Source: Monosiga brevicollis MX1 | Taxonomy: Eukaryota; Opisthokonta; Choanoflagellata; Craspedida; Salpingoecidae | Length of the DNA: 32,500 bases | Direction: 5' to 3' | NCBI RefSeq assembly: GCF_000002865.3 | Contig: NW_001865076.1 | Location: 175,283-207,782, forward strand | Part shown: positions 1-9,390 of the stretch, one piece after another | Layout: the number at the start of each line of letters is the position of its first letter | Numbering within the stretch: the stretch's first letter is position 1 | Notes under the pieces: model-generated | Databases searched by the model: none | What the model was told of the DNA's origin: nothing | What the model saw: only the letters and a program-made list of their open reading frames with translations | Program-made: the position numbers and the translations under genes

Positions 1-672
1 GTGGGGGGGGGGGGTGGTGGTGTACGGGATCAGGAAGGTCAGTGGGATTTTTGGAGGAGTGTGGTTGTGGAGAGAAAAAAGGGAAGAAAGAAAAGGGATC
101 CACGGCGGGTCGAGGCCATCTCCATCTGATTCATGACACCTTGGCGTAAGCGAACTAGCATGTCGGATGGAAAGGAAGCAAGAAGCGAATGCATGTCAAT
201 CCATGTCGATGTCTTTTGGTGTGTTTCCACGCCCTCCTTATGATACAAAAATGGTGATGGCACTTACGAAGATTGTCGATTGTCGAAGGAGTTTGAGAAA
301 GAACGAACAAGCATCACAGACACGGACAAGAACACAAACACGAACACGAACACGCGCACAGACACAGACACATGCACACACACTGATAGGTGTGTATCTG
401 TCTCGCTAGATATCATTTTTTTTTAAATGTGGCTTTGCACCATCACGTGAGTCATTTGGTCGAGGCACCATGCCAAGAAAAACTTGGCACCAGACGTATG
501 GCCATGCCCACAGGGCTTTCAAACAAAAAGAGTACGGTATTCGAGTCGAGGCAGATGTGCCTTTCAATAAAAACAACACCCGCAGCAGTGCCACCTCGCG
601 CAGATGGTTGCATGTGTTGCTTGGCTAGGCTTTGCTTGAGGCGGCTCCCGTGGCCGCGCACGTTTTGTCCGA
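1..672. other. Left flank, no gene assigned; CA-rich stretch
   Basis: This stretch lies downstream of the zinc-finger gene that ends at 673 on the minus strand, and probably holds its 3' UTR. A degenerate CA/CACG-rich run occupies roughly 310-385. On the minus strand a short open segment at about 262-140 is bounded by AG upstream and by GTGTCA downstream and could be an exon of a gene mostly outside the window, but it has no recognisable motif and I do not call it. An AATAAA at about 569 is on the plus strand, where no upstream gene is visible. Confidence 0.4.
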
Positions 673-2849
673 CTAAGCAAAGAGTGAGCTGCTGAACATG
701 GCGTCATCACCATCCCACGTGGAGGGCGAGCCGCTCAGAGCAAAAGCTTCTTGTTCCAAGAAGAGAGCCGGAGCAGAGAGCAATGATTCAATATCATCTT
801 CGGCATGAGCGAGGTCCAATGCTTGCACATCGCTGAGGGAGTTGACAACCAGAATACAAATTCCAATCAGTCGAGGCCAAGAATAACCACAAAAACACCA
901 TTCGGCGATCACATTCCAGTCAACAGACAGGCAAACCCAGACCCAGACGGACACAGGCACGGACAGACCCAGACCCAGATCCAGACCCAGATCCAGATCC
1001 AGACCCAGATCCAGATCCAGACCCCAGACCCAGACCCAGAACCAAACACCGATACGAATAAATCCACAAATCAGACGAGAAGAAAAATAAGTTGGTGCAA
1101 GCACTTGTGCGAGCTTCGATGCAAACTGACCTGGAGACGGGGTGCGAGGTATCGTGCAGCGGGTCTTCAAAGCCTGTCAGACTGTCTTCGGCGCCGCTCA
1201 TGAGGGTATCAAAATCCAAGAGTCCCTCGGCACCAAAGAACGAGTCCTTGGCGTGGTCCATGGAAGGGGATGCCACGAGGCTGAGGGAGCGAGAAGGTCC
1301 ACTGCTGCTGGACTTTGTGCGCTGGCGCAGACTGCGCTGTAGCTTGGACTTGCGCTTGCTATGTGGTGGGGAGGTCTTTTTGGCGGGGGCGACGGACAAA
1401 GAAGTACTGCGGTTGCGGTGGGATGGGGAGGGTGGCATGGAGGGCGGGCAGGACATTGAGGTTCTCTCTTTGTCACGGTCCTTGTTTCGTTGCTGGGCGC
1501 GATAGAGGGGACACGCATTGATGGTGGAATGTCGCTTGAAACGAGAGCTAATGTTGCCCTCGCCAGTGCAGCCAGGGAAGGTGCAGCTGCGGGATTTGGT
1601 GTTGTGATGGAACGTGGAGCGACCAGGCATTGGGAAGCGCGATGCCATGGTACCAGGGCCGGTCATGGTTCCTGGCATGGTTCCAGGGTAGGCATGCATT
1701 GTCAGAGGTGGTGGGCGTGGACCCGTCATGGCGCTCGTCATCATGGGGGCAGGCACACCGGCGGGCATCATGCGTGGGGGAACACTCATGGTACCCGGCG
1801 TTGTTGACGGGGCAGAAGCGGCAGCAGCGGCGGCGGCGGCGGCAGCAGCAGCAGCAGCGACAGAAGAGGTGGTTGTGGGAACGGAAGACGTGGGCGGGGC
1901 CCCAGCGGTAACAAAGCCACCAGTGGTGGAGGCACTTTTTTGCAAGGGTGGCTTGGCATTTTTGAAAGGAAAGCGGGTGGTCTCGGCGTTGACGGCTTGG
2001 AACTGCAGGCTATACTCGGGGCTTCCCGGAGCGGGTTTATTGTCGGCAAGCTGCAGGGCTGCAAGGTCGCGCCCAACGGCGGTGTGGGACGAGTTGCGAC
2101 GGCTGTTGCTGGAGCGCTTGGCTGCGGCGGAGGAGGTGGCGGCTGGTTCGCGGGTGACGGAGATGCTGCGCACGCGGGAGTAATGAATGAGCGGGGGCGG
2201 CCCATCATCGAGCTTGGGCAGGGAGCTGGAGAGACCCGTGCGAGCAGCCATGCTCATGCTGTTGCTGTTGGCCACGGGGGTGGTGGAGAAATGTTGGCTA
2301 GACGTGGATTCGGTCGAATAGGCTTTGTAGGGCATACTCTGTGAACGATCAATCAGCGCGGCATTGGTGGCAGGCGATATCGTGGCGTTGGAGTTGGGCA
2401 CGGCCATGACATTTGAAACCTGGTTGTGGAGCACGGCGAGCAAGCGCGCATGAATATGAGTCGGAGAGGTGAGACACAGGTGCACGCAGCCAAGGGGGAG
2501 GGCAGCGCGTCATTTCGGACAAGACAATCCACAAAGCAGGAGACACATTCGAGGGGCAGACAACAAGCAACCGGCAAAAAGAGAGGAAAGAGGTGGATAA
2601 GAGGGGGGAGGGGACGGATGATGGGAGTTGGTGTGATATTGGGGATTGGGTGCCGATGATGAGGCGGACCCATGCAGGTGCCAAGGCTGCCCGTGCTTTG
2701 AAGAACACTGGGCCAAAAACGGCAGCGAGGTAACGTGGACAAACAGGCTTCAAAGGCGAACGGCAACTGAGCAGACTTACAAGAGCCGTGGTGGTGGTGG
2801 TGGTGGATGACTCCAGGCTCGTGTGATACGTCGTGTCCATTGTCTCCAT
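673..2849 (-). CDS. Ser/Pro-rich nuclear protein with one MYT1/L3MBTL-type C2HC zinc finger
   Basis: Three-exon model: complement(673..832, 1131..2419, 2781..2849), 505 aa. Donors are GTAAGT and GTCAGT, acceptors CAG, and phases agree at both junctions. Residues 302-326 read C-x4-C-x12-H-x5-C, exactly the spacing of the zf-C2HC finger of MYT1, L3MBTL and the KAT7 acetyltransferase; the CPLY after the last ligand is like KAT7. No MBT, MYST or second finger is present. Around it are a poly-Ala run of about 14 residues (near 211-224), a Met/Pro/Gly-rich segment, basic Ser/Arg clusters resembling phosphorylation sites, and an acidic C-terminus with DFDTL and DDIESLL motifs reminiscent of acidic activation domains. 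I infer a DNA- or chromatin-binding transcription regulator. Exon 1 is only 23 codons, Thr-rich, and its ATG is the first after an upstream non-coding stretch. The finger is well supported; the regulatory role is inference. Confidence 0.8.
955..1044. repeat. CAGACC/CAGATC hexanucleotide tract inside an intron
   Basis: The plus strand repeats CAGACC and CAGATC units here. It falls inside the second intron (833-1130) of the zinc-finger gene, so the open frames through it (Q/T/P/I or G/S/L rich) are not coding in the preferred model. Confidence 0.8.
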
Positions 2850-3262
2850 GGCGGGCTACGAGCAAGGTCGGAGGACGTCTCAATCCAGAAGATACGCCAT
2901 AGAAGCAAGCCGAGCTGAGACGAGGGGGCGCAGCAGGCGTGCCGGGCAGCAACACAAACTGTATGCGTGCGTGCGTGCGTGCGTGCGCGTCTGTATGTGT
3001 CTGGGAGAGGAGCTAGCGGTATGTAGTGGCAGTGCCCTGACTGAGTTTGAGCTGAAAACTCAGTGATCGGGTGGAGCAGGCGGTGTGCGCGGCAGCGGCA
3101 GCAGCAGCAGTCCAAGCACGTCGCAGCGTCCTCGCTTGCAAGTGAAAATTCTCCAAGTCTCAACAAACTGTCCCAGGTGCCGAGTCTGCCGTCCAAACAC
3201 GCTGCTCCGTCTCCGAGGAGCGGCCGCGCACACACTGGAACGGCGTGCGTACGTCCGTGCTC

Positions 3263-3264
<2 letters not shown>

Positions 3265-3299
<35 letters not shown>
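3265..3299. repeat. (GT)n dinucleotide microsatellite
   Basis: An uninterrupted GT repeat of about 17 units on the plus strand in the divergent intergenic region. Confidence 0.95.
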
Positions 3300-3300
<1 letters not shown>

Positions 3301-3861
3301 AGGATCTTCTTCAGCGACCGACCGCTCCAACCAACGCGACGATCCTCCACGCTGCCGCAGCTGGTGGCCAATCAAACCCCCACCAAGCAAAGACGTAGAG
3401 ACCCAGCACGGTCTGTGGATCACTGAACCGCGGATCAAGTGCAGCTTTCCAGTCGGGGCGCTCAGGCCGTTGGCGCTGCCGTTTCCATGAGAGAGAGCGA
3501 GAGAGAGAGAGAGAGGGAAACTAAAAGGGAACAAAGGGTTGAAGGACACGTGTGGGAAATTCAATACCCTCGTAAGCTAAAATGGCTTTTTAAGTAGATG
3601 TGCCCTCGTGTACAGCTGGGAATCGTTTTGTGTGTGTGTGTGTGTGTGTGTTGCTCGCTATTGGCAAACGTTGTATAGAGAGAGAGGGAGAGAGGGGAAC
3701 AAGGGAAGCGGGGGTTGATGAATGGCAGGGGCAAAGGCAGGGTGGTGGTGATGCGGTTTGGGTGTGCTGGCGGTGGACACGGTGCTGGATTTGTTGTCAC
3801 TGTGCCGGCTTGGGCTGCCGTTTTTGGTGGTCGAAGAGTGAGTAACGAAAGTTCACGCTCT

Positions 3862-3862
<1 letters not shown>

Positions 3863-3919
<57 letters not shown>

Positions 3920-3999
3920 AGGAAGAGAGAGGAAGACAGAGGAAGAGAGAGAGAGAGGAAGAGAGAGAGAGAGAGACAGAGGAAAAGAGAGACAGAGGA

Positions 4000-4041
<42 letters not shown>

Positions 4042-4259
4042 GAAGAGAGAGGAAGAGAGGAAGAGATAGGAAGAGAGAGAGACAGAGACAGAGTCAAAGA
4101 CAGAGACAGAGACAGAGTCAAAGACAGAGACAGAGACAGAGTCAAAGACAGAGACAGAGACAAAGACAGAGACAGAGACAAGAGACAGAGACAGAGACAG
4201 AGACAAGAGACAGAGACAGAGACAGAGACAGAGACAGAGGCAGAGACAGAGACCGAGAA
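3863..4259. repeat. GA-rich block: pure (GA)n, then GGAAGA/CAGAGA variants
   Basis: The block begins with a pure (GA) run (3864-3915), passes through GAGGAAGAGAGA variants and ends in ACAGAG and GTCAAAGACAGAGACAGA higher-order units (about 4080-4260). It is almost purely purine on the plus strand until about 4080. The long Arg/Glu-rich or Ser/Leu-rich open frames that cross it on both strands are repeat artefacts. It ends about 180 bp before the transporter start codon. Confidence 0.95.
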
Positions 4260-4438
4260 AGAGCTGTCATTCAACGCACAAGGCGCGGCAATGACAGCAA
4301 CACCAGTTGTGTTTACCCGTTCTTCTGACAATTCCCGATTGCATCATCCAGACCTGACCAACCGCCCCCGATGTCGCAATCAATACCCATAAATCTGACA
4401 AAAATATCTGACATTTTAGCAGCAGCAGCAGCATCAAG

Positions 4439-6374
4439 ATGACGACATCGGTCTTATGGCTTGAACGTGCACTGGGCGTGCGCGCCGGCAGCGATGGCCG
4501 CGATGATGACGGGGCTGCTGCGGCGTCCTCGTCGTTGGGGCGCGGTCGGGGCGGGCAGGTGGAGGGAGATGGGAGCAAGAAAGGGTCTCGCAGCGGGACG
4601 CGTGGTGGCTTGGGTGCCGTGCTGCTGCTGCACGCGAACATTGCCGTTTGTCCGTTTTGCCCAAACTGCGCCGACCCCTGCTGGAATACGATGCCGCTTG
4701 AGCCCAATGCCTCACCCAGCTGAATACTCCTCATAATGTCTTTCCCTCGTTGGCTCTCACAGATGCAGCAGCCTTTTGGCTCACCTCGCCGCTGCTGCCC
4801 TACCTCAGCAAAGATCTCGGCGCGGATCGCATCACGTTTGGCTACCTGCAATCAGCCCTCGAAGCCGCGCAAATCGTCTCCAGGTGAGCCAGCCTTCCCA
4901 TCGGACGCTGTGCTTGCAACGCGGTCCACACAAACTGGTGACTAATCGTTGTCTGGCTTCAGCTTGGGCTTTGGTCAGGTCATTGACAGATTTGGACCGG
5001 GCCTTGCCATGATGATCGCTCAGGGTGGTACGTTGCTTGTACCGTGCTGGCATCGATAACTCCAGCACCTCGCGCACTAGGGTCGACCATGCGCGGTGAT
5101 ACCACCTGATCTCGCCTGTTGCTTTGCAACTTGATCCACCTACCCCGCAGGAACGGGTCTTGCCTATCTGATGCTGGCCCTCTCCACCAATTTAACCCTC
5201 CTCTTTCTCTCACGGATCCCCGTCGTCTTTATGGCCTGCATGCTCTGCGCTCAAGGTGAGCTGACTCGCACACATCTCCGCCCAGCCATTTTGGCAGGCA
5301 AACGACGTTACAATGCTCATCAGCTTATCTCTCGTTGCGTGTCCCGCGATACCACCCTCTTTGCAGGTGCCATGCCCCAGTTTGTCGGAGAGCAGACACG
5401 CGCCGTGGCCCTCGGGCGCCTTAGCGTGTCCTACGGCATCGGCATGCTGCTAGGCTCGTCAGCGGGGGGAATCTTGGCTTCTCACCTAGGACACGCTTTT
5501 GTCGGCTATTTGGCCGCCGGTCTGTCTTTTGCCATGACACTTGTCAGCCTGCTCTACATGCCCGTCACCTCGCGCACGCCAGTGTCTCCTTCCTCTGGCC
5601 CCACCAAGGGTCCCAGCATTGATTTTGGCGCTGCGCTGGCCATGTGTCGCCGTCCCACCGTTTACCCGTTGGCACTGGCCGTGGCCATTGCTGGTCTTGG
5701 CATCTCCATCAATCGCAGCCAGTTCAGCGTCGTCCTGGCCGACCATTTTCACCTCAATGAATCCCAGGCCGGTATGTGCGCTCATCCTCCCATCATCCAT
5801 TCTGATGTTGGACATTTGTCTCCCGCTGACAGAAAGAAGCACAGCTGACCAGACCTCGTGCCAGCCGTCTGTCTTGTTTTGTCTCATGCACGCCAACTTT
5901 TTCCCGACTTCCACGACAGGACTGACCACCTCCTTGGGCGCCGTCATGGCGCTACTCAGCAACACGTTGCTCATTGCTCCTCTTCGATCTCGCTTCTCCG
6001 AGCAACAACTGCTTGTGGGCGCCGTGGGCGCCATGGGATGCTGTTTCCTTGCCATGCCGCAGGTCACCCAGTTTTGGACGCTGCTGCTCCTGTTGGTGCC
6101 CATTTCGTTGGCTTCCACGCTGCTCTACACCATCTCCGGCTCGGCCCTCAGCAATTCGGTTGGCAAGGAAGAGGCTGGGACAGCCGTGTCGATCAGCCAC
6201 AGTCTCCGTTCAGCCACAGGCCTCCTTGCGCCTTCCATTGGCGGTCATCTGCTGGCTCACTACGGCTATGCTTCCGTGGGTCTTGCTAGCGCCGCTCTGG
6301 TCTTTGCCGCGGCAGCCGTCCTTACCCAGGGCTCACTGCCTCAACCCACCCATTCCAAATCCAAGCACACCTGA
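4439..6374 (+). CDS. Major facilitator superfamily transporter, SLC22A18/TetA-like
   Basis: Six-exon model: join(4439..4649, 4763..4883, 4963..5027, 5151..5255, 5367..5771, 5920..6374), 453 aa, all phases consistent. An acidic and basic cytoplasmic N-tail (1-56) precedes TM1 (about 59-86, HANIAVY then SPLLPYLSKDLG). The loop between TM2 and TM3 carries GQVIDRFG (about 115-122), a form of the MFS G-x3-D-R-x-G signature. Further hydrophobic segments bring the total to about 12, with a hydrophilic central loop around TSRTPVSPSSGPTKG. The TM1-TM2 pattern resembles SLC22A18 (ORCTL2/TETRAN), an H+-antiporter-like drug and organic-cation carrier; the substrate here is unknown. The first donor is the less usual T|GTCCGT, chosen because it restores TM1 in frame. 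It is convergent with the gankyrin gene 290 bp away. The MFS assignment is firm, the subfamily tentative. Confidence 0.88.
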
Positions 6375-6663
6375 GCGCGTGCCATTGGCCCAATCTCAAG
6401 TTCCAGATCAACAACACCTGAAGGCCTATGAACAAAGACGACCCAGCCCGAGCAGCCTGGCTCTTGCTTTTGATAGTCTCATCGCTGGAATGCACCCCGT
6501 TTCTGTATTTCGTTAATTGATTTCATCAAGCCATCAGGAGTTTGTCACGAGCACTTCTTGGAAGGGGCGGGGCTACGTAAGACAACGCGCTGGGAACACT
6601 TGCGGCTCGGCCGCTCACGTGGCGGAGAAATAAGCACCATACTCAATGCTTGGGGAGGCGTGC
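6375..6663. other. Convergent intergenic spacer
   Basis: This spacer lies between the stop codons of the transporter (plus) and gankyrin (minus). No canonical AATAAA is obvious on either strand and no coding frame is supported. Confidence 0.6.
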
Positions 6664-7794
6664 TCAAGCCAGCTCGTCCAACAGACGTTGCAGCTGCACC
6701 CGCAGGCCTTGTGGTGCTACTTCCAGTGGCGTGTGCTCCTCCGCATCGCGACAGTCTGTCTGAGCTCCGGCCTTCACAAGCTCAATGCACACCTCAAGAT
6801 GTCCTTCTTCCGCCGCCAAATGCCTGCAAGCCCACCAGGTACGTCCAAGTCAGGCACCAAAATAACAGGACCAGCACGCCATGTTGCGCGCACAGCAAGC
6901 GAGCGCGTACAGGGGCGTGGCTTTGAAGCTGTCTCGGGTCGTCTTGCGAGCACGATGCTCGAGAAGAAGGCGAACCATTCGCAAATGTCCTCGACCCGCT
7001 GCTCGGTGAAGCGGCGTACTGCCACGGCGATCTGTTGCGTTGACATCGGCATGGGCTCCTAGCAGCGCCCGCACAACCTGTCCTCAATCCCCTGTCGTGA
7101 GACATCAAACACCCTTGAAACGATGGATTCAAAAAAAAATCGCAGCTGGTGGTTACCGTACATCTTCATGGTTCTTGCTTGCCGCGTAATGTAGTGCGGT
7201 CAATCCCTGGTCGGTCACGGCCGTCACATCCGCCCTGCCGAGCCCAACGCATCAAAGGTCGACATCAGGCGTGTCTCGTCTACCTTTTGCTCACTCGGTC
7301 ATGCTTTGCCTTTCAACATAAATCCTGACCTTGCTCTCAACAAGTCGTTGACCGGTGCCAAGTGTCCAGTGGAAGCAGCAATGTGCAGCGGTGTCCAGCC
7401 CGCCTGCGGGTCGCCATCATCGCAAATATTACTGTGCCTACAACGTGGATGGATGGCTGGTGCAAGTCGAGCCAGCAAGGTGCAAGATGCCCAACCTCGT
7501 CACGCGCATTAGCGTCGGCGCCCAGGCTCAGCAAGTATGCCAAGTTGTCGCCCCGTGCTCCGGAGGCTGCCCAGTGCAGTGCCGTCCGACCATCCTGTTT
7601 ATTCCACAACAAGGCCACGTCAATATCCAACCCCACAACATGCTGCTTCCCACCTCTGCCCATCTCATGACAACTCTACCAAGCCTACGCACGGCATCAA
7701 GCTGCTTTACGCTCTCAGGATGAGCGGTCAGATATGCTTTCAGCTCTGACAGGGCGCTGCCATACGCCAGCTGACAGACGGTCGTCTCCGACAT
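6664..7794 (-). CDS. PSMD10: Gankyrin, 26S proteasome assembly chaperone (PSMD10 orthologue)
   Basis: Six-exon model: complement(6664..6823, 6911..7077, 7162..7234, 7330..7403, 7496..7594, 7693..7794), 224 aa; human gankyrin is 226 aa. It is an all-ankyrin protein: N-terminal capping helix VCQLAYGSALSEL (6-18), then repeats with DGRTALHWAAS (35-45), AGWTPLHIAAS (68-78), QGLTALHYAASKN (101-113), GSTPLHRAA, ATPLHLAAEEGH and a final HTPLEVAPQGL cap. Each has its counterpart at the same place in human gankyrin. The family binds the Rpt3 ATPase C-domain and guides assembly of the 19S base; in animals it also binds CDK4, Rb and MDM2. The ATG at 7794 is preferred over an in-frame GTG at 7806. The transporter gene ends convergently on the 3' side. 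The receptor gene ends 291 bp upstream on the same strand; that gap must hold this gene's promoter, but no motif stands out. Confidence 0.93.
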
Positions 7795-8085
7795 GATGCT
7801 CGACACGTAAAATAAACTTGTTTAAATTCGAGGGGTATTATTAGGGCGCGATGCGCAAGTTCGTTTGTCTTATCATGGTTCAGGCCGCGGGTCTACAAAC
7901 ATGTTTCGTTGTCCTCAAGCTCAAGACCAGAGAAGAGATGCGACACAGATGCTAGCAGCGGGTGCTTGGGTGTATCTGTCCGTGTTAGCAATGCTTGCCA
8001 TTCCTAGCAAGGCAAGGCAATGGTGCCAAGCACGTATGAGTCTTCCCCTTCAATACAGAATGCACACACGCAAGGAGGGAAAAGA

Positions 8086-9353
8086 TCAACACCCATGTAC
8101 CTGGGGGTGTGTGCGTCTGCTGAGCGTGGCAAAGGAGGGCCGGAGCTCGCCGTTGACAGTCAAGCAGGTCTGCATCAAGGCGGATATCATGGGCGGGCAC
8201 GAAGCAGGGCTCGCCAGAACGGGTTCGTCTTCTCGCAGCTGCCCTTGTTGTGCAAGAATAAGTCGCTGCACCACCTCCGGGTCGCTCAAGTTGCCAAATG
8301 GAATCTAAAGCCAGGGGCTCCATGAGCGAGAGAGAGCATCAAACCCAGGCTTCATCTCACTGACTGGTTCAATCGCAATCAAACCGACCTGACCGCAACT
8401 CCATATCTCATAGCAAAGGCAGCCAAAGCTCCACACGTCCGTTTGCGTCGAAACTTTCTGATCCAAGATTGAGGATGGTGCCTGACAAGCACACATCGAA
8501 ACAATCATCAATCCAGATGAGTGGGTGTGATAACGTTTCTCTTTTAAGCATTGATCATCGGGCAAGGATAAGCGGAGCTCCTGAACTCTAAACGACACAT
8601 GTCCTCACCATCCAGCGAATGGGAAGAGGCCGCGAGGTCTTGATGCGATAGTAGCTTTCCGAAGAGGCGATCCCGATAGTCATGGTGCGCGACAATCCAT
8701 AGTCGGCCACCTTGACGTTGAGACAGCGGCCAACCAAAACATTTCGGGCCGCCTGGCGCGCAACAGACCCAGCACACGCGAGGTTGGAATGACAAACACA
8801 TTGAGAATAGCCCAAGTTGAAGACGATGCAGTAGACACGCTCGCGGAAGACACGCCCCGCTCACCAAGTCGCGATGTACAATCCCCAGTCTTGCCAGCTC
8901 AGCCATGCCATTGGTCACCTACGAACACACCACCGTGCTATCAGAGGTTGCCGAGCGATGGCCATGATGGGGCTGCGATTTGGGCCTGCGGACTGATGCA
9001 GTACCTGGTGGGCGATATATAACAGGTCCTCTGGGCCCGTGCCTCGGCCTCGCTCTTGAAGCCAGGTCTCAAGAGAGCCCCCGGGCATGTACTCGAGGAT
9101 CATGGCCGGCTCGCGTGCGCCAAAGCTTGTGGTGTGCAGCAGACCCACAAGGTTGGGGTGCCGCAGCTTGATCATCATGGCAACCTCAGACTTGAAGTCT
9201 TCCATAAAGGTCATGTTATGCAGCGTTTTGACAGCCACATGTCGGGAGCCCTCCGTGGTAAGGAGTGTCATCAGCTACAAGTGCAGTGCGGGCGACGCAA
9301 GGTGAGCGTCCGGGCTATCGCAACTACCATCGCATGCATTGCTCTGCTGAAAG

Positions 9354-9390
<37 letters not shown>

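Larger units (their letters stand above)
2850..4438. promoter_or_regulatory. Divergent intergenic/promoter region of zinc-finger and MFS genes, microsatellite-rich
   Basis: About 1.6 kb separates the start of the minus-strand zinc-finger gene (2849) from the start of the plus-strand transporter (4439), so both promoters should lie here. No conserved coding frame is visible. It contains a GTGC/GCGT run (about 2965-2992), a pure GT tract (3265-3299), short GA tracts (3489-3516, 3680-3695), a second GT tract (3629-3651) and a GA-rich block of about 400 bp (3863-4259). I see no convincing TATA box. Confidence 0.6.

Noticed and set aside
3561-4392. Long Arg/Glu-rich (+) and Ser/Leu-rich (-) open frames over the GA block
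   Set aside because: They are produced by a GA microsatellite, which cannot form stop codons in most frames; no splice or domain support.
7337-7806. Unspliced ankyrin open frames as separate small genes
   Set aside because: They are parts of gankyrin exons read through introns; splicing them gives a full-length orthologue.
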